Assembly (NCBI GenBank): GCA_044359955.1
Contig: JBIKLF010000002.1
Span: 219,864 to 283,863, forward strand
Length of the DNA stretch: 64,000 nucleotides
Direction of reading: 5' to 3'
Source of the DNA: JACTMZ01 sp044359955
GTDB taxonomy: Bacteria > Verrucomicrobiota > Verrucomicrobiia > Chthoniobacterales > JACTMZ01
Both the position numbers and the translations under genes were made by a program. The first letter of the stretch is position 1. Each line of letters begins with the position of its first letter. The notes below the pieces were generated by a model, which worked only from the letters and a program-made list of their open reading frames with translations, had not been told where the DNA came from and searched no databases. Positions 7,175-18,887 of the stretch are shown here, piece by piece.

Positions 7175-8122
7175 TCAGCGGCGGGCGGTGGATTGGTTTT
7201 CTACGAACCAGCGGTAGGCGTTGGCGATGCCTTCGCGGAGCGGGATTTTTGGCGCCCAGCCGAGGGACTTGATTTTGGCGATGTCGAGGAGCTTGCGGGG
7301 GGTGCCGTCGGGTTTGGTGGGGTCGAACTCCAGGGTGCCTTCGAAGCCCAGCACATCGCAGACGGTTTCGGCCAGTTCACGGATGGTGACATCTTCTCCG
7401 CAGCCGACGTTGATCAAGTCGGGTTGGTCGTAGTGCTCCAGGAGGAAGAGGCTGGCGTCGGCCAGGTCGTCGGTGTGGAGAAATTCGCGGCGCGGCTGGC
7501 CGCTGCCCCAGACGGTGATGCTTTTGGCGCCGGCTTGTTTTGCTTCGTGGACTTTGCGGATGAGGGCGGGGAGGACGTGCGAGTTGTGGAGGTCGTAGTT
7601 GTCATGCGGACCGTAAAGGTTGGTCGGCATGGCGCTGATGAAATTTTTGCCGTATTGGCGGGCGTAGGATTGGCAGAGTTTGATCCCGGCAATTTTGGCG
7701 ATGGCGTAGGCGTCGTTGGTCGGCTCGAGGGGTCCGGTGAGGAGGGACTCCTCGGAAATGGGCTGCGGGGCCAGCTTGGGATAAATGCAGGAACTGCCGA
7801 GAAAGAGGAGCTTGCGCGCGCCGAAGTCCGCGGCGGCTTCGATCAGGTTGTTTTGGATCGCAAGGTTCTGCAGCAAAAACTCCACGGGTTGCTCGTTGTT
7901 GGCCAGGATGCCGCCGACTTTGGCGGCGGCGTCGACCACCACGGACGGTTGTTCGCTCTTGAAGAAGTCCCGCACGGCCTGGCGGTCGAGCAAATCGAGT
8001 TCGGCGCGGGTGCGCCCGAGGACTTTGGTGAACCCGTCTTTCTGCAGACGCCGATGAATGGCGCTGCCGACCATGCCGCGGTGTCCGGCCACAAATATTG
8101 TCTCGTCCTTCGACAGTTTCAT
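7175..8122 (-). CDS. fcl: GDP-L-fucose synthase
   Basis: A 315-residue short-chain dehydrogenase/reductase that converts GDP-4-keto-6-deoxymannose to GDP-L-fucose by epimerisation and NADPH reduction. The nucleotide-binding loop is FVAGHRGMVGSAI at residues 9-21, the catalytic serine lies in LGSSCIYP, the YxxxK pair in DAYAIAKIAG, and NLYGPHDNYD is the typical family segment with the catalytic HNSHV just after it. Length and motifs match WcaG/Fcl. It would supply fucose to the polysaccharide genes. No GDP-mannose dehydratase partner is in the window. It is divergent from the aldehyde-dehydrogenase-like gene 20 bases away. Confidence 0.92.
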   Translation of the reverse strand: MKLSKDETIFVAGHRGMVGSAIHRRLQKDGFTKVLGRTRAELDLLDRQAVRDFFKSEQPSVVVDAAAKVGGILANNEQPVEFLLQNLAIQNNLIEAAADFGARKLLFLGSSCIYPKLAPQPISEESLLTGPLEPTNDAYAIAKIAGIKLCQSYARQYGKNFISAMPTNLYGPHDNYDLHNSHVLPALIRKVHEAKQAGAKSITVWGSGQPRREFLHTDDLADASLFLLEHYDQPDLINVGCGEDVTIRELAETVCDVLGFEGTLEFDPTKPDGTPRKLLDIAKIKSLGWAPKIPLREGIANAYRWFVENQSTARR

Positions 8123-8141
8123 TTCTTAAGGTGCCGACGTT

Positions 8142-9035
8142 ATGGCAAAGACCCCTGTGGCGGCAAGAAGCAGCCGACTGCATGTGCTCAAGACTTACAA
8201 AATGTATGTCGGCGGCGCCTTTGTCCGCTCGGAAAGCGGCAAGGTGGTGCCGGCTCTCGCGCCGGACGGCAAGACGACGCTGGCGCAGATCTGCCGCGGA
8301 TCCCGCAAAGATTTCCGGGATGCCGTGGTCGCAGCACGCAAGGCATTCGGCAAATGGCACGGAACAGGCGCTTATCTGAAGGGGCAAATTCTTTACCGCG
8401 CGGCGGAGATGCTGGAGATGCGGGCGGAAGAAATGGAGCGCGAGATCATGCGCAGCACGGGCGCCAATGCGGCGGCGGCGCGGCGCGAGGTGGCGGACGC
8501 GGTCGAGTTGCTGGTGCACTACGCCGGGTGGACGGACAAGTTCACGGCGATTTTCGGGTCGGTGAACCCGGTGTCCTCACCGCATTTCAATTTCACCTAT
8601 CCCGAAGGCACGGGTGTGGTGGTCATTTTCTGCCCGGACAAGCCGTCCTTTGTCGCGCTGGTCCACCTGGTTGCGGCGACCATTCTTACGGGCAACACGT
8701 GCATCGTGGTGCCCTCCGAGACAGCGCCTTTGCCGGCTCTGACCTTCGGGGAGATTCTCACCACGAGCGATTTGCCGGGCGGGGTGGTGAATATTTTGTC
8801 CGGGCTGCGCTCGGATATCGCGCCGACGGCTGCGACGCACATGGATGTGAACGCGATCGTCAACGGTTGCGAAGATGCCGCGCTGGACAAGACGCTGCAC
8901 GAAGGCACCGCAACGAACTTGAAGCGCTACGCACGGCATACGGTGCCGGTCGGAGATTGGCGGGTGGCGGATCGCCCGCAGTGGATCCTCGACACGATCG
9001 AGTTCAAGACGGCCTGGCATCCGATCGGGTGGTGA
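8142..9035 (+). CDS. Shortened aldehyde-dehydrogenase-like protein lacking the catalytic domain
   Basis: The first 240 residues resemble the N-terminal half of an NAD-dependent aldehyde dehydrogenase (KMYVGGAFVRSESGK, then RAAEMLEMRAEEME and TGNTCIVVPSETAPL), but the usual PWNFP motif is replaced by FCPDKPS. After SGLRSDIAPTAATHMDVNAI the protein passes directly to a C-terminal segment ending EFKTAWHPIGW, skipping the region that holds the active-site Cys and Glu. At 297 residues it is far short of the normal 480. I know of short non-catalytic partners encoded beside a full aldehyde dehydrogenase and deoC in some bacteria; here no full copy is adjacent, but a pyrimidine-nucleoside phosphorylase follows, consistent with deoxynucleoside catabolism. 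The frame is clean, so it is probably not a recent pseudogene. Confidence 0.7.
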   Translation: MAKTPVAARSSRLHVLKTYKMYVGGAFVRSESGKVVPALAPDGKTTLAQICRGSRKDFRDAVVAARKAFGKWHGTGAYLKGQILYRAAEMLEMRAEEMEREIMRSTGANAAAARREVADAVELLVHYAGWTDKFTAIFGSVNPVSSPHFNFTYPEGTGVVVIFCPDKPSFVALVHLVAATILTGNTCIVVPSETAPLPALTFGEILTTSDLPGGVVNILSGLRSDIAPTAATHMDVNAIVNGCEDAALDKTLHEGTATNLKRYARHTVPVGDWRVADRPQWILDTIEFKTAWHPIGW

Positions 9036-9092
9036 GGAGGTGGATAACGGAGGTGGGGTGGTATCGATGAGAGTTGACTTGCAAGATATGGA

Positions 9093-9116
9093 GCATATGT
9101 TGTGAAAAACATATGC
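9093..9116. promoter_or_regulatory. Operator-like palindrome over the antitoxin start
   Basis: GCATATGTT, six bases, AACATATGC. The right arm contains the ATG of the antitoxin gene (9113), which is where ribbon-helix-helix antitoxins commonly bind to repress their own operon. Inferred from position and symmetry. Confidence 0.6.
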
Positions 9117-9337
9117 ATAGGACGACAATTTTGCTGCCCGAGGATTTACGCCGCGCGGCGGAACGTGAGGCCAAGCGGGCCGGGCTTTCGTTGGGCGAAC
9201 TGATTCGTCAGCGCCTGCGCCCGGCTCTCGAAGGCCAGAAAAGCGGGGTGCCTGCGTTCTTTGCCAGAACGCCTTGGAAGGGCGACGGTCCGGCGGATCT
9301 CTCGGCCAATCACGACCAATACCTCTACGGCTCGTGA
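9113..9337 (+). CDS. Ribbon-helix-helix antitoxin
   Basis: A 74-residue protein beginning MHRTTILLPEDLRRAAEREA, the beta-strand/helix start of CopG/VapB-type antitoxins, followed by AGLSLGELIRQRLRPAL. The C-terminal part (FFARTPWKGDGPADLS) would wrap the toxin. The ATG at 9113 fits the family start; an upstream ATG at 9074 adds a non-conserved leader. Its stop codon overlaps the GTG of the PIN toxin, so the two are translationally coupled. Confidence 0.82.
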   Translation: MHRTTILLPEDLRRAAEREAKRAGLSLGELIRQRLRPALEGQKSGVPAFFARTPWKGDGPADLSANHDQYLYGS

Positions 9338-9741
9338 AAAAGCTTTTCGTGGATACCGGGGCTTTCCTCGCCAAGGAAATCGCCCATGACCAGCATCATG
9401 CCGAGGCGACGAAAAATTGGCGAGAATTGTCCTCAGCCGGCACGGCGCTTTACTCTTCCGAACACGTCCTTGACGAAACGATAACCCTGCTCGCCCGCCG
9501 CACGACTTATGCGTGGGCGGCGGATTGGGGGCGCGATGCGTTGTGCTCCGGCATTTCCTGGCTCCGGGCCGACGCGCCGGAGTGGAAGCAGGCTTTGCGT
9601 TTGATGCAGAAGTTCGCCGACCAACGGGTTTCATTCACCGACTGTGTGTCCTTCGTCTTGATGCGCCGGGAGGGCTTGCGGGAGGTGTTCGGATTCGACG
9701 GGCATTTCACGGCGGCCGGCTTCCGTCTGCGCTCCCGCTGA
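9334..9741 (+). CDS. PIN-domain toxin (VapC-like ribonuclease)
   Basis: About 135 residues starting VKKLFVDTGAFLAKEI at a GTG that overlaps the antitoxin stop (GTGA). The acidic residues of the PIN nuclease site are visible as the Asp in FVDTGAF, the Glu in HVLDETITLL, and the Asp in FTDCVSFVLM, with FGFDGHF near the end. It should cleave RNA when freed from the antitoxin at 9113-9337. Pyrimidine-nucleoside phosphorylase begins 13 bases downstream but is probably not functionally related. Confidence 0.85.
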   Translation: MKKLFVDTGAFLAKEIAHDQHHAEATKNWRELSSAGTALYSSEHVLDETITLLARRTTYAWAADWGRDALCSGISWLRADAPEWKQALRLMQKFADQRVSFTDCVSFVLMRREGLREVFGFDGHFTAAGFRLRSR

Positions 9742-9754
9742 ACCGGTTCCGACG

Positions 9755-10978
9755 ATGCATTTACCTTCCTTGCTCGAACGAAAGCGCGACGGCGGCGCGT
9801 TGACCGCGGAGGAGATTGCGGGGTTGGTGCGGGGTTATGTGCGCGGGGAGGTGCCGGATTACCAGATGGCGGCTTGGGCGATGGCGGTGTTTTTTCGGGG
9901 GATGGATGATGCGGAGACGACGGCGTTGACCCTGGAGATGCGGGATTCGGGAGAGGTGTTCAAGTGGCCCGCGGGGACGCCGCCGAAGGTCGACAAGCAT
10001 TCCACGGGTGGAGTGGGTGACAAGGTTTCGTTGATCCTTGCGCCTCTGCTCGCTTGCGAGGGGGTGTGGGTGCCGATGATTTCGGGGCGGGGTTTGGGAT
10101 TCACCGGAGGGACGCTCGACAAGCTCGAGAGCATTCCGGGTTTTCGCGTGAATCTTTCTTGGCCCGAGATGTTGGCGCAACTGGAGCGGGTGGGCTGCTT
10201 CATTGCGGGTCAGACCGAGAACCTTTGCCCGGCGGACAAAAAACTTTATGCCTTGCGGGACGTGACCGCGACGGTGGCGTCATTGCCTTTGATCGTGGCG
10301 AGCATCATGTCGAAAAAGTTGGCGGAGTCACTCGACCGATTGGTCCTCGATGTCAAATTCGGGCGCGGGGCCTTCATGCAGAATCGTGAGGATGCGCAAA
10401 AGTTAGCCGATGCCATGGTCGCGGTGGGGCGCGGCGCCGGGGTGGAAACGCAGGCACTGCTCAACCCGATGGACGAACCGCTGGGGCGCACGGCCGGAAA
10501 TGCGCTCGAGGTGGCGGAGTGTGTGGAGGTTTTGCAAGGTGGTGGTCCGCAGGATTTGGTCGAGTTGACTTTAGAACTGGCCGGAAAATTGGCGCCGGCA
10601 ACGAAAGAGCGTCTGCAGGCCCGGCTGCAGGATGGAAGCGTGTGGGGGAAGTTCATCGCCATGGTGGAAGCACAAGGTGGTGATACCTCGGCTTTGTCGA
10701 GGATGCGCGAAATTCACCGGGCTCCGGTGGTGACCGAGGTGGCGGCGCCGCGCGACGGCACGTTGACCAAGCTCGACGCCTTGGAAATCGGACGCTTGTG
10801 CGTGGAACTCGGCGCGGGACGCGGCAAAACGGATGACAAAATCGATTTTGCGGTCGGCGTCGAATGTCTGCGCAAGCAAGGGGCAAAAGTGTCCGCCGGA
10901 GATCCGGTCATGCGCATTCACAGCCGGGCCCCGGTCGATGGTGCGAAGATGGCGAGCCGCATGATCGCCGTGAGTTGA
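9755..10978 (+). CDS. deoA: Thymidine/pyrimidine-nucleoside phosphorylase
   Basis: A 407-residue member of the thymidine phosphorylase family, which splits thymidine or uridine with phosphate to give the base and (deoxy)ribose 1-phosphate. The phosphate loop KHSTGGVGDKVSL is at residues 82-94, the family signature SGRGLGFTGGTLDKLESIP follows at about 110-128, and the hinge and C-terminal domain end in VMRIHSRAPVDGAKM. The length is slightly short of E. coli DeoA. It cannot be separated by eye from Pdp, which accepts uridine too. The shortened aldehyde-dehydrogenase-like gene upstream hints at a deoxynucleoside salvage role. Confidence 0.88.
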   Translation: MHLPSLLERKRDGGALTAEEIAGLVRGYVRGEVPDYQMAAWAMAVFFRGMDDAETTALTLEMRDSGEVFKWPAGTPPKVDKHSTGGVGDKVSLILAPLLACEGVWVPMISGRGLGFTGGTLDKLESIPGFRVNLSWPEMLAQLERVGCFIAGQTENLCPADKKLYALRDVTATVASLPLIVASIMSKKLAESLDRLVLDVKFGRGAFMQNREDAQKLADAMVAVGRGAGVETQALLNPMDEPLGRTAGNALEVAECVEVLQGGGPQDLVELTLELAGKLAPATKERLQARLQDGSVWGKFIAMVEAQGGDTSALSRMREIHRAPVVTEVAAPRDGTLTKLDALEIGRLCVELGAGRGKTDDKIDFAVGVECLRKQGAKVSAGDPVMRIHSRAPVDGAKMASRMIAVS

Positions 10979-11027
10979 CCGGCCGAGCCTTGTGGCTTGT
11001 CGGATGCCCGGGGATTCTGTTTCGCTA

Positions 11028-12170
11028 ATGTCCATGAGCGCCAACACTGCCTCCTCCAGGGCGGTTCCTCTTTGTGACACGTGGGACAAGTGTCACGCCT
11101 GCGACGCGACTTACCGGCACCGCAAGCTCTCCCGTGGAGAAAAGCTCTGCTGCTCCCGTTGCGGTGCTTTGCTCGCTGCGCCGCGGGTCGGGTCCGCGCG
11201 GCAGCATGCCTTGGCCATCGGGCTGACGGGTATGGTCTGCCTGATTCTGGCCAACATTTTCCCCATCATGACCTTCGATGTGTTCGGGGCGAAGGCCTCG
11301 AATCATCTGATCACCGGCGTGCTGGGTTTGTTCGCGCAGGACTACAGCCCGCTGGCCGCTTTGGTCTTTTTCAGCGCGATTCTCGCGCCGGCTCTTTACT
11401 TGTTGCTCGGTCTTTATGTCCTGTCCGCCCGCTGTCTGGGCCGCAACTGGCCGTGGGACTATCAAGCTTATCGTGTCGTGGAACTTCTGGCGCCTTGGAA
11501 TCTGGTCCCTGTTTTTCTCATGGCCTGCCTAGTGGCCGTGGTGCGTCTCGACCTGCTCGGGACGGTCACCTGGCATCGCGGTGTGGTCTTTGTTATTCTT
11601 CTTTCGGTGTGTTGTTTGATTCTTGAACAGATCAGGGAAAACGCCGGCCAGGAGTCGGATGCGCGGTTGCGTCCGCGTTTCGACCCGCGCGTGAAGCGCC
11701 AGCGAGCGGTGGCCCTGATCGTCAGCGGCGCCATCTTGTATCCTTTTGCCAACCTTTTGCCGGTCATGACCATGACAGTGCCCGGGGACCGGGCGGCGCT
11801 GACCGTGTGGGGTGGGGTGCTGGAACTTTTTCACGTGGGACTTTGGCCGGCCGCTGTGGTTGTCTTTCTGGCCAGCATGTGTGTTCCCTTCCTCAAGATT
11901 GCCGCGCTCGGTTGGTTGCTTTGGATGGACGGAAAACCCGACTTCCGGCTTGGCCGCACCAAATTGTTTCGCGTGGTCGAAACGGTCGGGACGTGGTCGA
12001 TGGTCGATATCTTTTTGCTTTCCGTGCTGGTGGCGGTTGGTCAACTCGGCACCTTGGCCAGTGTGACCGCGGAACCCGGAGCACTGTTTTTTGCCGCCGT
12101 CCTGGTCTGTACGATCTTTGCCGCAGCCAACTACAATGAGCGAATGATCTGGCGGGAGGGAAAAGTATGA
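11028..12170 (+). CDS. pqiA: PqiA-family inner-membrane protein
   Basis: About 380 residues with the two-part PqiA architecture: a zinc-ribbon-like start with CHACDATYRHR and CCSRCGALL, then four membrane helices, a second basic linker (RPRFDPRVKRQRA) and four more helices containing PFANLLPVMTM and LPVM/FPIM motifs typical of the family. PqiA works with the MCE protein PqiB in moving lipids between the membranes of Gram-negative cells. I choose the ATG at 11028 (another at 11034); the frame extends upstream without resemblance. The end overlaps the next gene by four bases (ATGA), so the two form an operon. Confidence 0.85.
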   Translation: MSMSANTASSRAVPLCDTWDKCHACDATYRHRKLSRGEKLCCSRCGALLAAPRVGSARQHALAIGLTGMVCLILANIFPIMTFDVFGAKASNHLITGVLGLFAQDYSPLAALVFFSAILAPALYLLLGLYVLSARCLGRNWPWDYQAYRVVELLAPWNLVPVFLMACLVAVVRLDLLGTVTWHRGVVFVILLSVCCLILEQIRENAGQESDARLRPRFDPRVKRQRAVALIVSGAILYPFANLLPVMTMTVPGDRAALTVWGGVLELFHVGLWPAAVVVFLASMCVPFLKIAALGWLLWMDGKPDFRLGRTKLFRVVETVGTWSMVDIFLLSVLVAVGQLGTLASVTAEPGALFFAAVLVCTIFAAANYNERMIWREGKV

Positions 12171-13750
12171 GCGCGACTGGATCCGATCCCGAAGACCACG
12201 GGCGTGTCGTCCGTGGTCGGCGCCGCGTTTCGTGGGCCTGGCTTTTTCCCGTGATCGCCTTGGCCGCGGCGGGCTGGATGTATTTCGATTACATCGATTC
12301 GGTCGGCCCCGAGATTACGATCCGCTTCGCGGACGCACCAGGCATGGAAGACGGGAAGACGCGGTTGGTTTTCCGTGGTGTCACGGCCGGCACTGTGACC
12401 AAGGTGCATCTCAACAGCGAACTCAACGAGGCCATCGTGCACGTGAGACTGGAAAAATTTGCCGCGGGTCTGGCCGTTGATACCACCGAGTTCTGGATTG
12501 AACAACCGGAACTCACCCTGCAGGGCGCCACCGGTTTGACCTCGCTGATCGAAGGCAACTCGATACGCGCGCGTAAAGGCAGCGGCCAGCGCCGCTTGCA
12601 TTTTACCGGCCTCGATACCATCCCGTTGCTGTTTGGCGATGAATCGGGAGTCCGTATCCGGCTGGAGTCGGAGCAAACCCAGCCACTCACCCGCGGCGCG
12701 TTGGTCGTTTACCGCGGTGTTTCCGTCGGACGCGTGCGCGCACAGTCGCTTTCTGCCGACGGCGCGCCCTATATCGACATTGAAGTTGAGAGTGCAAAAC
12801 GCTCATTGCTCAAGACCAGTTCGCGCTTTTGGACGGTTCCGGCGTCGTCCGTCACCATGGGTCCGGGCGGGATCCGGGTCGACTTGACGAGTTTGGACAC
12901 GCTCCTGCAGGGAGCGGTGGCCTTTGATGACTTCGGGGTCAGCGGGACTCCGCTCGAAGAGGGCGCAACGGTTGCTTTGGTCGAGAGTGAGGCTCTGGCC
13001 AAAGCGTGCGGGGTGCCGATCAACATCACTTTCCAGAACGGACGCGGCCTGCGTGCCGGGCAGACGCGCCTGACTTATCTCGGCATCCCGGTGGGAATGG
13101 TCACGGTTTTGAAAACAGTCGACGGCCGGGTCCAAGTCACCGCGCGTCTTAATCCGGGCTTTGATTTTCTGCGCTTGGCGGGCGCCGGGTTCACCCTGGT
13201 CGAACCGGAGATTTCCCTCAAAGGCGTGAGCGGACTGGAGACCCTCCTCACGGGTGTGGTCATCGAATGTGAACCGGGCCGCGGGACCTCGCTCAAGACG
13301 AGCTTCGCGGGGCGCGTGCCTAAAGATGACCATGACATGGTGGAGCAGAGTGAAGCCGGGCGGAAGTTCCGGCTCCTTTCGCGGGCCACCGCCACGGGGG
13401 AAGGTGCGCCCGTGCTCTACCGTGATTTGCAAGTCGGCGTCGTGCTCGAGAAGAAACTGACCAAAGACGGACAGAGCGTGGAATTGGTCGTCGGCATCGA
13501 AGCGGAATACATGCATCTCGTGCGGCAGAATTCCGTCTTTTGGGACGAGCGTGGTTTGCGCGGGTCGATCGGTTTTTTCAACATCAACCTGCGGGCCGCG
13601 ATGCCTCTGCCGGTCGAAGGTGGCGGTGGTACGATTGCCTTTGGCACTCCGGACAAAGCCGGGCCGCCGGCTCCGGCCAATGCGACCTTCACTCTCTACG
13701 ACAAGCCGCAGCGCGAGTGGCGCAAATGGAAAGACCCGGCGTTCCGCTGA
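12167..13750 (+). CDS. pqiB: PqiB-family MCE-domain lipid transport protein
   Basis: 527 residues with a single N-terminal membrane anchor (VSWAWLFPVIALAAAGWMYF, residues 21-40) and a periplasmic part of three MCE/MlaD-type repeats. The repeats are recognisable from GMEDGKTRLVFRGVTAGTV, TRGALVVYRGVSVGRV and RAGQTRLTYLGIPVGMV, each beginning a beta-barrel unit with the V-x-x-G-V edge. In E. coli PqiB forms stacked hexameric MCE rings that make a channel across the periplasm with PqiA. Two to three MCE units and the position directly after pqiA fit PqiB. No pqiC lipoprotein follows; the next gene is convergent. Confidence 0.85.
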   Translation: MSATGSDPEDHGRVVRGRRRVSWAWLFPVIALAAAGWMYFDYIDSVGPEITIRFADAPGMEDGKTRLVFRGVTAGTVTKVHLNSELNEAIVHVRLEKFAAGLAVDTTEFWIEQPELTLQGATGLTSLIEGNSIRARKGSGQRRLHFTGLDTIPLLFGDESGVRIRLESEQTQPLTRGALVVYRGVSVGRVRAQSLSADGAPYIDIEVESAKRSLLKTSSRFWTVPASSVTMGPGGIRVDLTSLDTLLQGAVAFDDFGVSGTPLEEGATVALVESEALAKACGVPINITFQNGRGLRAGQTRLTYLGIPVGMVTVLKTVDGRVQVTARLNPGFDFLRLAGAGFTLVEPEISLKGVSGLETLLTGVVIECEPGRGTSLKTSFAGRVPKDDHDMVEQSEAGRKFRLLSRATATGEGAPVLYRDLQVGVVLEKKLTKDGQSVELVVGIEAEYMHLVRQNSVFWDERGLRGSIGFFNINLRAAMPLPVEGGGGTIAFGTPDKAGPPAPANATFTLYDKPQREWRKWKDPAFR

Positions 13751-13766
13751 TGCGGACGGACGGAGG

Positions 13767-15698
13767 TCAGACGTAGGGCAAGAAAGCGGTGTGCACTTCC
13801 GGCGGCACGTCGATCATTTTGTAGTCGGACGACGAGACGAACAGGAGGCTTTGCCGGCCTTTGCCGAGGAGGTGGTTCTGCGAGTCGCTGATTTCGTGCT
13901 CGAGGGTGACGAACTTGCGGTTGTAGCCGGAGATGCGGATGCGGACGACGACGGTTTCGAATTCTTTGGTTTCGCGGACGAACTTGTGCTCGAACGAGCG
14001 GGTCAGGATATAGAACGGCGTGTTCTTGAGGTTGAACTTCGGCATGACGCGGTTGAAGAACAGTTCGCGTGTTTTGCCCACCCACATGGCATACATGCCG
14101 AAGTAGACGTTGCCGACCGAGTTGGTGTCCGCATAGGTGGCGACGAACGAGTGGATGAACCACTTGCCCTCGAAGTGTCCGCCGAGCGGATGCTGGACGG
14201 CGCCGACGAGTGACTTGGCCACGTCGCCAATGGCGGCGGCCGTTTCGGCCATGGTCTCCACAAGATTCGAGCGCGTCGTTGCGGCCGCGGGTGCGGCCTG
14301 CATCGTGTGAGAGGCCATCGGTGCCATTTCGTCCGCCGGCGCATCGAGTTGGTCGGCATCGCTGACGAAGTCCTCCGAGGCCGTCGGTTTGGCCAGGGTC
14401 CAAATCACGTAGCCCAGCGGCAGGAGCGAGCCGATGATCATGAAGGCGGGGTAGCCGAGGAGGTAGCCGAAGGCGAAAATGACCACGGCCAGGCTGCCGA
14501 GGCAGAACATTTTGATTTGCGGGATGCGGTTGGCCGGGGTGTTGACATAGCAGCGTGCCACGCCGAGGGCCGAGTAGCCGACAAAAAAGGTTGCGAAGAA
14601 AATCATGAAGTATTCCAACTCGAGGCCGACGGCCGCGCCGACAAGAGCAACGACACCGCAGAAGAGGAAGATCGGAATGGGTGACGTGACCAACGAGGTC
14701 GGGATGAGGGCAAAGATGGCATTGACGCTGGTCCGCACATTGCTTTGCAGGAACCACCGCAGCGCGATGTAGCCACTGTCGAGGGTGGTCAGCACGCAGG
14801 CGCAAAGGAAGACGCAGTAGGCGCCGAAGATCCACGGGTGTTCGCCGGCTTTTTCGAAGAGCAGACGCATGATCGAGTCATGGCCGTAGATGTGACCGCC
14901 CAAGCCGGTGTGCAGATATTGCGCGGCGCCGGCGCCCAGCGCCCAGAGGGCGAGGAAGCCGTGGAACAGGAGCAGGAGGAAAAATTGCACCGCCCCGAGG
15001 ATGTAAGCCGCGGCGATGGAGACCCGCTCGCGGTGCATCTGGATGGCGCGTTGCCATTGCTGCAGGTCAAGCCACGGTCCGAGCAGGAATCCGATGAAGA
15101 TGGGCACCATGTAGCCCCAGTAGTTGAAATCGCCCGTCGGCAGTTTTTCCACGGTGATGGGCGGCAGGACCGGTGAAATGTGCGACGGCGCGGTCAGCAA
15201 AATGCCGACGGCCCCGGCGATGATGAGAAAGATGACTCCGTGGCTCCACTTGATGCGGCGGATGTTGAATTCTTCGCCGAAGAGGATGCCCGCCGCGAGG
15301 ATGACGAGCAGGATGAGCGGTAGGAAAAGAATTTGCGGCTCCAGCCCGAGCGGCATCCAACCGTAGCGGATGAGCGCGAAGATGGTCAGCGTGATGGCGA
15401 TCAGTTGGTAGAGGAAAAAGATCAGCCGGAACGGCCGCGACCAGGCGATGAAGAAGCGCCCGAGCGATTCCGACCCGCCGTCTTGCCGCCGCGCGAGGTG
15501 GTGGGTGATCAAGCCGAAGCCGATCAGCCCGAGGCAGTTTGGGATGGCAAAGCTGAGCAACCCCGCGAGACCGAACTGCGTGGTGAATTGCACCGAGAAA
15601 AACAACCCGAGGCCCCACATCCACGAGAGGGTGACGGTGTTGCCCCAGAGCAGGGTGTTGAACCAGCGGTAAGGTTTGAATTCGTTGGAGGAGGCCAT
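13767..15698 (-). CDS. Transporter-like membrane protein fused to a hotdog thioesterase
   Basis: 643 residues with two distinct halves. Residues 1-430 hold about twelve hydrophobic helices (for example TLSWMWGLGLFFSVQF, FLPLILLVILAAGILFG, YMVPIFIGFLLGPWLDLQQ), a layout like sodium:solute symporters or related permeases. After a low-complexity Ala-rich linker (residues 430-490), the last 150 residues read FIHSFVATYADTNSVGNVYF, MWVGKTRELFF and FETVVVRIRISG, the pattern of a 4HBT hotdog acyl-CoA thioesterase, closest in feel to the TebC-like type with DTNxxGNVYF. The fusion suggests a membrane-tethered thioesterase, possibly acting on a carried or sensed acyl compound. Function unknown. It is divergent from alaS. 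Confidence 0.7.
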   Translation of the reverse strand: MASSNEFKPYRWFNTLLWGNTVTLSWMWGLGLFFSVQFTTQFGLAGLLSFAIPNCLGLIGFGLITHHLARRQDGGSESLGRFFIAWSRPFRLIFFLYQLIAITLTIFALIRYGWMPLGLEPQILFLPLILLVILAAGILFGEEFNIRRIKWSHGVIFLIIAGAVGILLTAPSHISPVLPPITVEKLPTGDFNYWGYMVPIFIGFLLGPWLDLQQWQRAIQMHRERVSIAAAYILGAVQFFLLLLFHGFLALWALGAGAAQYLHTGLGGHIYGHDSIMRLLFEKAGEHPWIFGAYCVFLCACVLTTLDSGYIALRWFLQSNVRTSVNAIFALIPTSLVTSPIPIFLFCGVVALVGAAVGLELEYFMIFFATFFVGYSALGVARCYVNTPANRIPQIKMFCLGSLAVVIFAFGYLLGYPAFMIIGSLLPLGYVIWTLAKPTASEDFVSDADQLDAPADEMAPMASHTMQAAPAAATTRSNLVETMAETAAAIGDVAKSLVGAVQHPLGGHFEGKWFIHSFVATYADTNSVGNVYFGMYAMWVGKTRELFFNRVMPKFNLKNTPFYILTRSFEHKFVRETKEFETVVVRIRISGYNRKFVTLEHEISDSQNHLLGKGRQSLLFVSSSDYKMIDVPPEVHTAFLPYV

Positions 15699-15827
15699 CG
15701 GGTGCGGAAGTTTGTTCTATGAGAACCCTACCATACCGCTCGGGCGAGCCAACCCCTTGCTGGAGGCCCCTTTCAGAGCGCTTGTCCTAATCCGGCGGCG
15801 GGTTAGATTCGGAGGCTCTTTTCCGCC

Positions 15828-18572
<2,745 letters not shown>

Positions 18573-18887
18573 CGCTCCGCATCACTACCCGGCAGCTCAC
18601 CTTTCGCGCCCGGCTAACCTTGCCACATTGTTGGCCGGTGGCTAACGGGGTTTAGGTTTGTCGGGCTCCGGTCTTGAGCTTGGCCGTATCCATGCAGGTG
18701 GAGACGCGATAAAAGCGCGGCCTGGCTCGGTTTTTCCAGGGGGCACGGCCGTCCCGGCCGTATTGTCTGATCGTGATGGGCTCAGATTTTGCAGACTTAG
18801 GTAGGGACGCGCGGCTCGCGCGTCCGTTGGTTGGGGAGCGGACGAGCGGGCCGCTCGTCCCTACCTGCTGAACGAACATTTCCTACT
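18573..18887. repeat. Repeat-filled border between alaS and the accessory island
   Basis: No gene seen. It contains a short GGGGGCACGG-type inverted element near 18737, and two palindromes sharing TAGGGACG ends: GGACGCGCG arms at 18805-18825 and GGACGAGCG arms at 18840-18860. The second matches the palindrome inside the glycosyltransferase at 1623-1643. The homology to a second vapC gene begins abruptly after these, so the palindromes mark a recombination junction. Confidence 0.6.
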
